Source of the DNA: Oleidesulfovibrio alaskensis DSM 16109
Lineage (GTDB): Bacteria > Desulfobacterota > Desulfovibrionia > Desulfovibrionales > Desulfovibrionaceae
Assembly (NCBI RefSeq): GCF_000482745.1
Contig: NZ_KI519494.1
Coordinates: 1-64,000, forward strand
Direction: 5' to 3'
DNA length: 64,000 bases
The position numbers and the translations under genes were made by a program. Positions 1-9,157 of the stretch are shown in pieces. The notes below the pieces were generated by a model, which was not told the origin of the DNA, searched no databases, and worked only from the letters and a program-made list of their open reading frames with translations. The number at the start of each line of letters is the position of its first letter. The stretch's first letter is position 1.

Positions 1-615
1 CTTCCGTGCAACGCTGCTTTATGGACCAGCTCATTGGGCGGTTTATGTAGGTTCGGCAAGCCATGAGGTGATTCGGGAGAGCAAACACAGCTCGCCGCGC
101 CGGAGCCATTTCTCTGCCGCCCGCCAACGCCGCGCATCGTGGGTGCAGGGAGATCATCTCCCTGCCCGCCGGAGGCAGTTACTGAGCAACCCTAAATACG
201 CCTCCGGCGGGCAAAGGGATTGATTCCCCTTGCATCCCCCGTTGCGCCCGTCCTGCGCCGGTCAGCTCCACTGCTTCGGGCGTACGGCTGCGGCATACGT
301 TGGCCCTTAGGGAGCCTTCCGTGCAACGATGCTTTATGGACCAGCTCATCGGGCGATTATTGATGGGCATTCGGCAAGCCATGACGTAATTTGCAGAGCA
401 AACACAGCCCGCCGCGCCGGAGCCTTTTCTTTGCCGCCTGCCAACGCCGCGCATTGCGGGTGCAGGGAGATCATCTCCCTGCCCGCCGGAGGCAGATATT
501 AAGCAACCCTAAATACGCCTCCGGCGGGCAAGGGGAAAGACTTCCCTTGCATCCCCCGTTGCGCCCGTCCTGCATCGGTCAGCCCGACTGCTTCGGGCGC
601 ACGGCTGCGAGGACA
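1..615. repeat. Two tandem copies of a ~316-bp noncoding repeat with conserved hairpins
   Basis: Positions 1-315 and about 316-615 align over nearly their whole length with scattered substitutions (offset 315-317). Each copy carries a near-palindrome, ten bases either side of one central base (145-165 and 462-482). Each also carries a 14-bp inverted repeat, TGCCCGCCGGAGGC and its complement, with a 23-nt loop (163-213 and 480-530). The first copy starts at the window edge, so more copies may lie upstream. I see no convincing coding sequence; the hairpins are the most conserved part, which points to selection on structure or to recent duplication. Confidence 0.8.
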
Positions 616-657
616 GCTTGACGGAAAGCGTATGTCATACTAGAGAAACCGCCACAT

Positions 658-744
658 GCCCGAGTGGTGGAAGTGGTAGACACAAGGGATTTAAAATCCC
701 TCGGCTTACGAGCTGTGCCGGTTCAAGTCCGGCCTCGGGTACCA
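658..744 (+). tRNA. tRNA-Leu (anticodon UAA)
   Basis: The acceptor arm GCCCGAG (658-664) pairs with CTCGGGT (734-740), followed by discriminator A and an encoded CCA (742-744). The anticodon stem AGGGA/TCCCT encloses the loop TTTAAAA with anticodon TAA at 692-694. A long variable arm and the TTCAAGTCC T-loop region fit a class II leucine tRNA. Confidence 0.96.
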
Positions 745-750
745 CGCAAG

Positions 751-784
751 AAAGGCGGCTATGGCTTTTGCTGTAGTCGCCTTT
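751..784 (+). terminator. Hairpin just after tRNA-Leu
   Basis: AAAGGCG-G-CTA (751-761) pairs with TAG-T-CGCCTTT (774-784) around a loop of about 12 nt. It starts seven bases after the tRNA 3' end. The U-tract is poor (CTTTGCTGTTT), so termination is likely but may not be strong. Confidence 0.5.
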
Positions 785-1328
785 GCTGTTTCACATAGAA
801 TTTTGGGGGATTACGCGTGGCTGTGTAGTCGCTGTCCGGCGTTTGGGCATGCAGCTCCGGTGTCGCCGTACGATCAGGCCAAGTGGTATGTGCGGGGCTG
901 CGCCGGATTGAGCGCTTCCCGGGCGATGCTCCGGCATAGTTTTGAGGGGGGCGCGCGCTGGCAGCAGGGATTGTTCTGTGATGATTTTGCCGGAAGCAAT
1001 GCCCGTGACTTTGCGCAGAACGGTATCTGCTTGTTCCGGTGGAATTTGACCTTGAGTATATAGAGGCGCAGTACGGTATGCCTGCCGGTCGCGGGAAAGT
1101 TTGGACAGGCAGTGACGGCAGGAGATGTGTGCGCATGCCCGTGTTGTATCCGGTTGCCATATGACAGTACGGCGGGCCTGCATTCGGGCTGTTTACCTTT
1201 GTGCAGGTACAGACAGGTTGTGCCCGATGTAATGCCGTGACTGTCCGCTGGAAGGGAAAAGCCGGTGTTGGTATGCCATGCAGGGCGGCGCGCGGGGAAG
1301 CGTTGCCAGTTTCGGGCGGGTGCCGGGT
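785..1328. other. Gene-free stretch
   Basis: About 540 bp between the tRNA-Leu hairpin and the end of the minus-strand gene at 1329. Short open frames exist on both strands but none has a ribosome-binding site, codon pattern or recognisable motif. It may hold the remains of a decayed gene; I cannot name it. Confidence 0.5.
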
Positions 1329-1694
1329 TCAGATGCTGTCAAGCCCGAGCAGAGACACGGCGGCTTCGGACCAGCCTGTGTGCTGCAGCCGGTATACAAG
1401 CAGCTCCTGCAGATTTTTATTCACAAAAAGCAGTCTGCCGTGCACATGGCCCGACATACTCCGTACCACAGTATCGCACACGGCATGAAAGACTTCTTCT
1501 TCGCATCCGGCAAATACACACTGTACGCGCAGCGCGTCACCTTCCGGTTCATATTGCATATAGTCAGCTCCGTGTGCGGCCAGCGCATCATGCAGCGTAC
1601 TGCGGAAAGCTTCTTCCAGCGCATACAGTTCGTTGTAGCTCAGTTCCGGGCTGTACGAGAAAAAACCGAACATTTCACAGTCATACTTGGCCAT
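1329..1694 (-). CDS. Hypothetical protein, 121 aa
   Basis: I do not recognise this small protein. It begins MAKYDCEMFGFFSYSPELSY, is acidic to neutral with no signal peptide or membrane segment, and contains a few scattered cysteines without a metal-binding pattern. The start at 1694 is supported by a GGAGGG ribosome-binding site about 7 nt upstream on the minus strand. It stands alone, divergent from the phosphodiesterase-like gene at 1885. Its coding look (sensible amino-acid composition, good SD) makes it more credible than the longer overlapping frames on the other strand. Function unknown. Confidence 0.65.
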   Translation of the reverse strand: MAKYDCEMFGFFSYSPELSYNELYALEEAFRSTLHDALAAHGADYMQYEPEGDALRVQCVFAGCEEEVFHAVCDTVVRSMSGHVHGRLLFVNKNLQELLVYRLQHTGWSEAAVSLLGLDSI

Positions 1695-1884
1695 GTGTTC
1701 CCTCCTGCAACACTGTTGTCAGCATACGGCAGTCTGACAGGTGGTTGTGTGCGCCATGGCGGCACCTGTCGAGCATACCGTAAAACGAGGCAGGTTTCCA
1801 CGGCTGTGCCCGGTTCCGCTTCCGGCCCTTCCTTGGTGGTGGCCGATGCTGGCTTGCCGGCGCATGTTCTGGTACACCTTCGCC

Positions 1885-3276
1885 ATGTCGCAGAAAACGC
1901 AAACAGACCTGCACAAGGTTTCTCACCGGCGGCGCATGGTTATTCTGGGACTGGACGGACTGTCTTTGTCCATGGCTGTCAAACTGTGCGCCACCGGCCG
2001 CTTTCCGCACCTTTCGCGCCTTGCGCTTGCACCGGAGTGCGGCACAGTGCGGGCCGAGCTGCCGGAACTGTCTCCTGTCAACTGGACGTCTTTTTATACC
2101 GGCTGCGGGCCGGAAGATCACGGAATTTTCGGATTCACCCGCATCAGTCCAGCCAGCTATCAGATGGCACTTGCGGATTTTTCTCAGGTGGCTGTTCCCA
2201 CAATTTTTGACCGGTTGGGTGATGCCGGTTATGCAAGCAGACTGGTGAACCTGCCCAACACGTATCCGGTGCGTCCGGTCAAAGGTGCCATGACGGTGGC
2301 TGGATTTGTGGCACCGGAACTATCCCGTGCCGTGCATCCGCCTTTTCTTGCGCACCGGCTGCGCGAGGCCGGATACCTGCTGGAGGCGGATACCACCCGC
2401 GGTGCTGCTGACCTGCCGTATCTGCTTGCGCAGCTGCGTGCCACACTGCAGTCGCGCAGATACGCTCTGGAGCTTTTGTGGCCGGACCTCGGCTGGGATG
2501 TGTTCACCATAGTGCTCACAGAAACAGACCGCCTTTTTCATTTCTTTTACGATGCGGTGACTGAGCCTGACCACCCGCAGCATGAAGCCTGCATGGTTTT
2601 GCTGCAGGAGTGGGACGCACTGATCGGCCGCGTGCTGGAACTGTACGACGCCCTGCCTGTTCCGGGGCGCCTGATGGCGCTGGCAGATCACGGGTTCACA
2701 CGTCTGATCACAGAGGTGGACATTAACGCATGGCTGCGGCAAAACGGGTACCTGTATACACAGCATCATGACGGTGCGACGGCAGAGCTGGACGCCACGG
2801 GTATTCTGCCGGAGACCAGAGCGTTTGCGCTGGACCCGGGCCGTATCTATCTGCATACGGCACAGCGGTTCGGCAGGGGCAGGCTGACCCCCGCGCAGGC
2901 CGGACAGACCATGCAGGCCGTCACTGAAGGATTGTTGCGGCTCACATACAACGGTCAGCCGGTCATCAAGGCGGTGCACACGGCCGACAGCCTGTACAGC
3001 GGTCCCTTGCGTGACAGGGCGCCGGATATTGTCTGCGAACCGCATGACGGCTTTGATCTCAAGGCCAAGTTCGACAGGACGGAAGTTTTCGGCTTTTTCG
3101 GCAGAACGGGTACGCACACTGCGGACGGAGCTTTTTTTTACGATTCGATGCACGCGGCACCGCAGATAATGCGTCATACGGGCAGGCTGGTGCTGGAGCA
3201 TTTCGGTCTGGCCCCTGTCGCACAATCAGGCCGCCCCGCGGCGACGGGGCTTATCCACCCGCCCGGCAACAAGTAA
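1885..3276 (+). CDS. Type I phosphodiesterase/nucleotide pyrophosphatase family protein
   Basis: Member of the alkaline-phosphatase superfamily that hydrolyses phosphodiesters or pyrophosphates; the substrate cannot be told. Visible motifs are the first metal-binding aspartate in VILGLDGL, the nucleophile Thr/Ser region NWTSFYTG, TETDRLFHFFY (likely metal Asp/His) and LADHGF, then a late GTHTADG. These are in the order expected of the family, and 463 aa is a usual length. The start is uncertain: ATG 1885 gives MSQKTQTD, ATG 1936 starts right at the conserved core, and an in-frame GTG at 1741 is also open. None has a strong SD. No signal peptide is seen from 1885, so a cytoplasmic location is inferred. 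The helicase gene follows 13 nt downstream and is probably co-transcribed. Confidence 0.8.
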   Translation: MSQKTQTDLHKVSHRRRMVILGLDGLSLSMAVKLCATGRFPHLSRLALAPECGTVRAELPELSPVNWTSFYTGCGPEDHGIFGFTRISPASYQMALADFSQVAVPTIFDRLGDAGYASRLVNLPNTYPVRPVKGAMTVAGFVAPELSRAVHPPFLAHRLREAGYLLEADTTRGAADLPYLLAQLRATLQSRRYALELLWPDLGWDVFTIVLTETDRLFHFFYDAVTEPDHPQHEACMVLLQEWDALIGRVLELYDALPVPGRLMALADHGFTRLITEVDINAWLRQNGYLYTQHHDGATAELDATGILPETRAFALDPGRIYLHTAQRFGRGRLTPAQAGQTMQAVTEGLLRLTYNGQPVIKAVHTADSLYSGPLRDRAPDIVCEPHDGFDLKAKFDRTEVFGFFGRTGTHTADGAFFYDSMHAAPQIMRHTGRLVLEHFGLAPVAQSGRPAATGLIHPPGNK

Positions 3277-3289
3277 CGATACCATATAT

Positions 3290-5449
3290 ATGATTGATTA
3301 TAAAAAAGAACTGAACGCGGCTCAGTACGAAGCCGCCACCACCCTCGAAGGCCCCATGCTGGTCATAGCCGGAGCAGGCAGCGGCAAAACCCGCACAGTG
3401 GTGTACCGGCTGGCAAATATGGTGCAGCAGGGCATTGCCGCGTCCAATATTCTTCTGCTTACGTTCACCCGCAAGGCCGCACAGGAAATGCAGCACAGAG
3501 CGGCCCAGCTGCTGGGCCAGTCCGCGGGCATGGTGGGCGGAGTGCAGGGAGGTACGTTCCATGCCTTTGCCTATTCCATTCTGCGCATGCACAAACCGCA
3601 GGGGTACGAAGGCGATCTGTCCGTCATGGATTCCGCCGATGCCGCCGGTGCGCTGAAACACTGCAAGGATACGCTGGGACTGGGCAAAGGGGACCGGAGT
3701 TTTCCCAAAACGCAGACCGTCATGGGGCTGCTGTCCAAAGCGCGCAACAAGGAACTGACGGTGGAGGATGTCCTGCGGCGCGAAGCCTTTCACCTGGCAT
3801 CCTACGCGGGCGATCTTACGCGCATCAGCGACACCTACAGGGCGTTCAAGCGCAGACATGCGCTTATGGATTATGATGACCTGCTGTTTGAGCTGGAAAG
3901 GCTGCTGCAGTCCGATGCCGACCTGCTGGCGTACTACCGCGACCGGTTCAGATATATCATGGTGGACGAATTTCAGGACACCAACCTGGTACAGGCGCGG
4001 TTGGTGCGTTTGCTGGGCAGCGGCCACAACAACGTGATGGCTGTGGGCGACGACGCGCAGTCCATCTATGCGTTCCGCGGTGCCAATGTGCAGAATATTC
4101 TTGATTTTCCTGACATGTTTCCCGGAACGCGTATCATCAAGCTGGAAGAGAATTACCGTTCGGTACAGCCTGTGCTTGATCTGACCAACGCCATTCTTGA
4201 CGATGCGCCGCAGGCGTTCCGCAAAAAGCTGTTCACCCGGCGCGAAGGAGGTCCTACCCCTCATGTGCTGCGCCCGCTTTCAGACCTGACTCAGGCGTCC
4301 ATGGTCACATCAAAAATAACCGAGCTGCTGCGTACATACCCGCCGGATGAAATCGCCGTGCTGTTCCGCGCCGGATACCAGTCCTACCATGTGGAGATGC
4401 AGCTGGGAAAGCTGGGCGTCAAGTTCAAGAAGTACGGCGGGGTTCGTTATTCTGACGCCGCTCATGTCAAGGACGTTCTTTCCTACATACGGCTGGTGGT
4501 CAACCCGCTGGATCTGCCGGCGTTTCAGCGGATGGCTTCGCTGGTAAAGGGCATAGGGGCAAAAACCTGCCTGAAGCTGTACGATGCGGCCCAGAAAGCG
4601 GACAGAAGTGTTTTGAAAAAGGCCTGTGCACGGTTTCCCGACCTGCAGCACGATCTGGACATGCTGGATGCACTGCGGGCAAAGCCGCTTACTCCGGCCG
4701 GTCTGACGCAGGCCGTTATTGAACATTACCAGCCGCGGCTCGAAGCCAACTATCCTGACGACTACCCCCGCAGACAGCACGGGCTGGAACAGCTTGTCCA
4801 GATTGCGGCATCGTACAACGATGTGGATCTGATGCTTTCGGACCTGTGTCTGGAGGACCCCGCAACGGACAAAGGTGAAGACATCAGCGCGGTCACGTTG
4901 TCCACCGTGCATTCCGCCAAGGGGCTGGAATGGTCGGCGGTGCTGCTCATTGATCTGGTGGAAGACCGTTTTCCCTCGCGCCATGCCCTGAACAAGGCAG
5001 AGGACTTTGAGGAAGAGCGGCGGCTTATGTATGTGGCGTGCACGCGGGCCCGTGATTATCTGGCGCTGTTTGTGCCTGCCACCATCTACGACCGCAGCGG
5101 AGGCGGCAATACACCGGCCAATCCCAGCCCCTTTGTGCGTGACCTGCCCGCCCATCTTTATGAAGACTGGCGCGAAAACTTTACCGGCACGCTTACCCGC
5201 AGGCAGGATGCCCGTCCGGTTACTGTTTCTGCCGCGCGCACGTCCGGCCCTGCGTCCGGCGGTGGCCGGCAGGCGGAACAGGGCGGCGGCGCGCTGGGCA
5301 ACGGCGGCAGACCGGCTTCGGGGTATTGCACGCACAAGATTTTCGGCAGGGGCAAAATTATTCAGCATGTGCCGCCCGACAAGTACCGCGTCAATTTTCC
5401 GGGATTCGGTCTCAAGGTCATTATGGCCCAGTATCTTACTCTGGAATGA
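3290..5449 (+). CDS. UvrD/Rep/PcrA-family ATP-dependent DNA helicase (superfamily 1)
   Basis: 3'-5' DNA helicase used in repair or replication restart. Motifs appear in order: Q-motif-like LNAAQYEAA near the N-terminus, Walker A GAGSGKT (about residue 27), LLTFTRKAAQEM (Ia), VDEFQDTN (II, DExx box), VGDDAQSIYAFRGA (III), LEENYRS (IV), TVHSAKGLEW (V) and RRLMYVACTRARD (VI). The 719-aa length equals UvrD/PcrA. The C-terminal end (HKIFGRGKIIQHVPPDKYRVNF) resembles the tudor-like tail of UvrD/PcrA that contacts RNA polymerase or nucleic acid; a Gly/Ala-rich linker precedes it. The start at 3290 gives MIDYKKELN, as usual. I did not assign a symbol because UvrD, PcrA and Rep cannot be separated by eye. 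Confidence 0.93.
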   Translation: MIDYKKELNAAQYEAATTLEGPMLVIAGAGSGKTRTVVYRLANMVQQGIAASNILLLTFTRKAAQEMQHRAAQLLGQSAGMVGGVQGGTFHAFAYSILRMHKPQGYEGDLSVMDSADAAGALKHCKDTLGLGKGDRSFPKTQTVMGLLSKARNKELTVEDVLRREAFHLASYAGDLTRISDTYRAFKRRHALMDYDDLLFELERLLQSDADLLAYYRDRFRYIMVDEFQDTNLVQARLVRLLGSGHNNVMAVGDDAQSIYAFRGANVQNILDFPDMFPGTRIIKLEENYRSVQPVLDLTNAILDDAPQAFRKKLFTRREGGPTPHVLRPLSDLTQASMVTSKITELLRTYPPDEIAVLFRAGYQSYHVEMQLGKLGVKFKKYGGVRYSDAAHVKDVLSYIRLVVNPLDLPAFQRMASLVKGIGAKTCLKLYDAAQKADRSVLKKACARFPDLQHDLDMLDALRAKPLTPAGLTQAVIEHYQPRLEANYPDDYPRRQHGLEQLVQIAASYNDVDLMLSDLCLEDPATDKGEDISAVTLSTVHSAKGLEWSAVLLIDLVEDRFPSRHALNKAEDFEEERRLMYVACTRARDYLALFVPATIYDRSGGGNTPANPSPFVRDLPAHLYEDWRENFTGTLTRRQDARPVTVSAARTSGPASGGGRQAEQGGGALGNGGRPASGYCTHKIFGRGKIIQHVPPDKYRVNFPGFGLKVIMAQYLTLE

Positions 5450-5506
5450 TAACGGCCCGCTGCCGCGGCCGCCGCAAAATTCACCGGAACCCACACGGAT
5501 GCGCAT

Positions 5507-6526
5507 ATGAGCACCATGACTTCCGAAGATGCGTTTCTTGCCTGTATTGACAGGCACTTCTGTAACGAGCACCCGCATATGCTGCGGGGCAGAGGCGATG
5601 ATTGCTGCGAACTGGCATGTCCGCCGCGTATGACGCTGAGTACAGACCTGTTCATGCAGGACACCCATTTCCGGCTGAGCTATTTTTCCGCAGCGGACAT
5701 AGGGCACAAGGCGCTGGCTGTGAATATCAGCGATATTGCCGCCGCGGGCGCCCGGCCGCTGGGATTCAGCATGGGGCTTATGGTGCCGGAAAAGCAGCCG
5801 GGGCCGCACCGGCTTACCGGGGCGTTCTGGGACAGCTTGTTTGACGGCATGGCGCAGCTGGCCCGCAGTCACGGCATGGCACTGACCGGAGGCGACCTGA
5901 CCCGTGCGGGTACGTTCGGCCTGTGTGTGACGGTGTGGGGCGGCCCCTGCGGCGATGCGCCTTTTTTGCGGCGCACAGGGTGCAGACCCGGCGATGCCGT
6001 TTTTCTGGCGGGCGAAGCCGGACTGGCCCGCACCGGCCTGATGGCGCTGGAAGCCATGGGGGCGGAGGCTGCCGGCGAGTATCCGCATGCTGTGGCGGCT
6101 CATCTGAGGCCGGTGCCGCTGGTGCGCAGCGGGCAGCGTCTTGCTGCTTTGCAGGGGGCACGGCCGCAGTCACGCATCACGTTGATGGATCTTTCCGACG
6201 GACTGGCCCGTGACCTGCCGCGTCTTTTTGCTGCCGGTGAAGGCACCTGCGGTGCCTCGCTGGTTCTGCCCGATGCTTCACTGCATCCAGATGTGCGCCG
6301 CTGGGCCGCAGAGCAGGGTACTGATGCCGCCGTGCATGCGTTCTGCGGCGGAGAAGATTATGCACTGCTGGGCACCTGTGCGCCCGAAGCCGTGGCCGAT
6401 GTCATTGAGGCCGCGGCATGCGACGGGGAGCCCGTGCGGGTGCTGGGCACGGTACACGGCGAGCCGGTTGTCATGCTGAACGGCGTACCGGTTACCGGCG
6501 GCGGGTTTGATCATTTTTCCGGTTAA
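5507..6526 (+). CDS. thiL: Thiamine-monophosphate kinase
   Basis: Phosphorylates thiamine monophosphate to the active cofactor thiamine diphosphate with ATP, in the cytoplasm. The Mg/ATP-binding aspartates of the family are visible: GRGDD near residue 28, STDLFMQDTHF, VNISDIAAAGARPLGF, ALTGGDLT and MDLSDGLARDLPRL, and late GGEDYALL. The length of 339 aa fits ThiL, a PurM-fold enzyme. The start is not certain: ATG 5507 and ATG 5516 are both possible and neither has a clear SD. It sits 57 nt after the helicase gene and 26 nt before the fusion gene at 6553, with no other thiamine genes nearby. Confidence 0.92.
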   Translation: MSTMTSEDAFLACIDRHFCNEHPHMLRGRGDDCCELACPPRMTLSTDLFMQDTHFRLSYFSAADIGHKALAVNISDIAAAGARPLGFSMGLMVPEKQPGPHRLTGAFWDSLFDGMAQLARSHGMALTGGDLTRAGTFGLCVTVWGGPCGDAPFLRRTGCRPGDAVFLAGEAGLARTGLMALEAMGAEAAGEYPHAVAAHLRPVPLVRSGQRLAALQGARPQSRITLMDLSDGLARDLPRLFAAGEGTCGASLVLPDASLHPDVRRWAAEQGTDAAVHAFCGGEDYALLGTCAPEAVADVIEAAACDGEPVRVLGTVHGEPVVMLNGVPVTGGGFDHFSG

Positions 6527-6552
6527 GATGCGTCATACAGGAGGCTTGCCCC

Positions 6553-7551
6553 ATGACGGCAGAACTGCGCTTTATAGGTGTTGTCCGTTCTTCTCTTAAA
6601 GATATCGGCGATTGCCCCAAACAGGGGGATGAAGGCGGCGTGGAGGCATGGGTGGACATCCATGAAGAGTACCGCGCCGGACTTGATTCGCTGCGGGCGG
6701 GGCAGGGGCTGACGCTGCTCACATGGCTGCACGAGGCCGACAGGTCGGTTCTTTCCGTTCATCCGAGAGGCGATACCGGTCGTCCGCGGCGCGGGGTGTT
6801 CAATACCCGTTCGCCTGCACGGCCCAACCCTGTGGGGCTGCACGAGGTACGCCTGACGGCAGTGGAAGACGGCAGGCTGAAAGTCGCCCCGCTGGAAGCG
6901 CTGGACGGTACGCCTGTCATTGATATCAAAACAAGTTTTGACCAGCGCAGCGGTACTGGCGGCGCAGCGTCGCATGCCGCGCCGCAGGGGGCAGCCGCCG
7001 TGCTGCGGCATGCCTGCCGTACCGCGTGGGAGCGCGGACTGCTTTCCGGTTTTAACGGCAACATCAGTCTGCGCATTGACAGCGACACCTGTCTTGTGAC
7101 CTGTACCGGCTCTGTAAAGGGCGATCTGCATGCCGAAGATACGGCGCTGGTACGTATAGATTCCGGCGAACGGCTGGCGGGAGGCGTACCTTCTTCGGAG
7201 ACGGCCATGCATCTGGCCATCTACCGCAGCCAGCCGCAGGCGCAGGCGGTGGTGCACACGCATCCGCCCTGCCTGCTGGCGCTGGGCATCCGCGTGGCAG
7301 CGGACGAACTGCTGCGTATTCCGGTGTACGAGTCGGACCTGATACGCAGGCGCATGACATCCGTTCCCGCGCATGCACCGGGCTCTCAGGAACTGGCACA
7401 GGCAGCGGGTGAGGCTGCGCGGACGCACGAAGCGGTGTACATGGAGCGGCACGGACTGGTGTGCTGGGCCGGTACCGTGCGTCAGGCGCTGGCGCTGAGT
7501 GAAGAAATAGAGCATCTTGCCGGAATGCACCTGCATGCGTCAGGCATATAG
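6553..7551 (+). CDS. Fusion: TrmO (TsaA/UPF0066) domain plus class II aldolase/adducin domain
   Basis: Residues about 1-130 match TrmO/TsaA, the SAM-dependent enzyme that N6-methylates t6A37 in tRNA: FIGVVRSSLKD, LTWLHEADRSVL, GVFNTRSPARPNPVGLHEV and ALDGTPVIDIKT. Residues about 145-332 match class II aldolases such as fuculose-phosphate aldolase: GLLSGFNGNISLRI, CTGSVKG, PSSETAMHLAIY, VVHTHPP (two Zn-ligand histidines) and ERHGLVCWAG (third). Both halves look intact. The start has a perfect AGGAGG SD 8 nt upstream. The frame is continuous through an Ala/Gly-rich linker (residues about 130-145). The aldolase substrate is not predictable. The pairing of a tRNA modification enzyme with a sugar-phosphate aldolase has no obvious pathway logic. 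Confidence 0.9.
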   Translation: MTAELRFIGVVRSSLKDIGDCPKQGDEGGVEAWVDIHEEYRAGLDSLRAGQGLTLLTWLHEADRSVLSVHPRGDTGRPRRGVFNTRSPARPNPVGLHEVRLTAVEDGRLKVAPLEALDGTPVIDIKTSFDQRSGTGGAASHAAPQGAAAVLRHACRTAWERGLLSGFNGNISLRIDSDTCLVTCTGSVKGDLHAEDTALVRIDSGERLAGGVPSSETAMHLAIYRSQPQAQAVVHTHPPCLLALGIRVAADELLRIPVYESDLIRRRMTSVPAHAPGSQELAQAAGEAARTHEAVYMERHGLVCWAGTVRQALALSEEIEHLAGMHLHASGI

Positions 7552-7628
7552 TGCGTTGCTGCGGGTTGCACATTGTATACAAAAACGGTATTTCGGGCGA
7601 TTCAGAGCCAGAGATTCTGAACCTGCTC

Positions 7629-7653
7629 CGGCCGCGTGGTGTACGCGGCCGCA
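7629..7653 (+). other. Inverted repeat upstream of hisI
   Basis: CCGGCCGCG (from about 7629) pairs with CGCGGCCG (to about 7652) across a short loop, about 65 nt before the hisI start. It could be a weak terminator of the upstream gene or a leader structure. There is no U-tract. Confidence 0.35.
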
Positions 7654-7717
7654 CCTTCTGTGTCCGGACACGCGCCGCGGAAATCCGCCATGCGCATAAC
7701 CAAGAGGATCACATGGA

Positions 7718-8110
7718 ATGACCGCAGACCTTCCCGATTTTGTTCCCGACTTTGAAAAAACGGGCGGCCTTGTTCCCGCCATCGCACAGGACGCCGTAAG
7801 CGGCGAAGTGCTGATGATGGCATGGATGAACGAGGAAGCATGGCACCGGACGCTTACCACCGGTGAAGCCCATTACTTCAGCCGCAGCCGTGGTTCGCTG
7901 TGGCATAAAGGCGGAACTTCGGGACATACCCAGCATATCAGGGCCGTGCGTCTTGACTGCGACAGCGACACCATTCTGCTGCTCGTGGACCAGATAGGCG
8001 GCGCGGCCTGCCATAAAGGGTACAAAAGCTGTTTTTTCCGTGAACTGAAGGATGGCGAGATTTCCGTATGCTCGCCCTTGGTGTTCGACCCTGAAGAGGT
8101 ATATAAATAA
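7718..8110 (+). CDS. hisI: Phosphoribosyl-AMP cyclohydrolase
   Basis: Third step of histidine biosynthesis: opens the adenine ring of phosphoribosyl-AMP. The Zn- and Mg-binding signature motifs are present: [16 protein letters not shown] and [10 protein letters not shown]. At 130 aa it is the stand-alone HisI without the HisE domain. The start at ATG 7718 follows a GAGG SD; an ATG five bases earlier runs straight into a stop. The stop codon overlaps the hisG start by one base (TAATG), so the two are translationally coupled. Confidence 0.96.
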   Translation: MTADLPDFVPDFEKTGGLVPAIAQDAVSGEVLMMAWMNEEAWHRTLTTGEAHYFSRSRGSLWHKGGTSGHTQHIRAVRLDCDSDTILLLVDQIGGAACHKGYKSCFFRELKDGEISVCSPLVFDPEEVYK

Positions 8111-8994
8111 TGTCTGCAGATACACATATCATCAAGCTCGGCCTGCCCAAAGGCTCTCTGGAACAGTCCACCATCAATCTGTTTGCCAAATCCGGCTGGA
8201 AGATACGCCAGCATCACAGAAACTACTTTCCCGAAATCAACGACCCCGAGATCACGGCGCGTCTGTGCCGTGTGCAGGAGATTCCCGGATATATCGAGGA
8301 AGGCATTCTTGACGTGGGGCTGACCGGCAAGGACTGGCTGCTGGAACAGGGCTCGGACGTCGTGGTGGTTTCGGATCTTGTCTACTCTAAAACGTCCAAC
8401 CGCCCCGCAAGCTGGGTGCTGGCCGTGGCAGGAGATGCTCCGTACCAGCGCCCCGAGGATCTGGCAGGCAAACGTATTGCCACCGAACTGCTGGGCGTGA
8501 CCAGACGCTATTTTGAAGATGCGGGTATCCCCGTCAATGTGTTTTATTCATGGGGAGCCACAGAGGCCAAGGTTGTCGAAGGGCTTGCCGACGCCATTGT
8601 GGAGGTGACCGAGACAGGCACCACCATAAAAGCGCACGGGTTGCGGGTTATTGCTGAAGTGCTGCTGACGAACACTGTGCTTATTGCCAACCGGCAGGCA
8701 TGGGAAGACCCGGCCAAGCGGCAGAAAATCGAACAGCTGGACCTGCTGCTGCAGGGCGCATTGCGGGCCGAATCGCTGGTGGGGCTTAAGATGAACGTGC
8801 CCACGGGCAAACTTGATGCAGTGCTGGACAAGCTGCCCAGCCTCAATTCACCTACGGTGGCCAGCCTGCGCGACGGCAAATGGGTGGCGGTTGAAATCGT
8901 GGTGGATGAAGGCGTGGTGCGCGACCTGATTCCCGAGCTGAAAGACGCAGGGGCAGAAGGCATCATCGAATACGCCCTGAATAAAGTCATCTGA
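8110..8994 (+). CDS. hisG: ATP phosphoribosyltransferase, long form
   Basis: First, committed step of histidine synthesis: joins ATP and PRPP. It begins IIKLGLPKGSLEQSTINLF, has the GLTGKDWLLE region, and the PRPP loop ADAIVEVTETGTTIKAHG. At 294 aa it is the long (HisG_L) form. The C-terminal ACT-like regulatory domain (about residues 220-294, with LNSPTVASLRDGKWVAVEIVV) lets histidine inhibit the enzyme directly without HisZ. It overlaps hisI by one base and is followed by a strong terminator, so hisIG is a small operon and the other his genes lie elsewhere. Confidence 0.97.
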   Translation: MSADTHIIKLGLPKGSLEQSTINLFAKSGWKIRQHHRNYFPEINDPEITARLCRVQEIPGYIEEGILDVGLTGKDWLLEQGSDVVVVSDLVYSKTSNRPASWVLAVAGDAPYQRPEDLAGKRIATELLGVTRRYFEDAGIPVNVFYSWGATEAKVVEGLADAIVEVTETGTTIKAHGLRVIAEVLLTNTVLIANRQAWEDPAKRQKIEQLDLLLQGALRAESLVGLKMNVPTGKLDAVLDKLPSLNSPTVASLRDGKWVAVEIVVDEGVVRDLIPELKDAGAEGIIEYALNKVI

Positions 8995-9065
8995 CGCATG
9001 GCGCAGCCGTGCCTGCGGCGTTTGCGGCCTTCCGGCCGGAGCCGCAGTTCTTTGCTATATGCCGG

Positions 9066-9098
9066 AGGCTGCCCCATGTCACAGGGGCAGCCTTTTTT
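9066..9098 (+). terminator. Rho-independent terminator of hisIG
   Basis: AGGCTGCCCC (9066-9075) and GGGGCAGCCT (9084-9093) form a 10-bp perfect stem with an 8-nt loop, followed by a run of six T (9093-9098). Confidence 0.92.
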
Positions 9099-9157
9099 CG
9101 TTCAGCAACCGTCTACCGCACAGGCCCGGCCGCGCCGGTCTGTTTTCAGGAACCCCT

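Noticed and set aside
791..1183. Minus-strand open frame after tRNA-Leu that might be a decayed gene
   Set aside because: No SD, no family motif, and the composition is no better than in the competing frames; only noted as gene-free.
1278..2210. Long plus-strand open frame over the genes at 1329 and 1885
   Set aside because: Antisense shadow with random-looking residues; the minus-strand 121-aa gene and the phosphodiesterase gene explain the region better.
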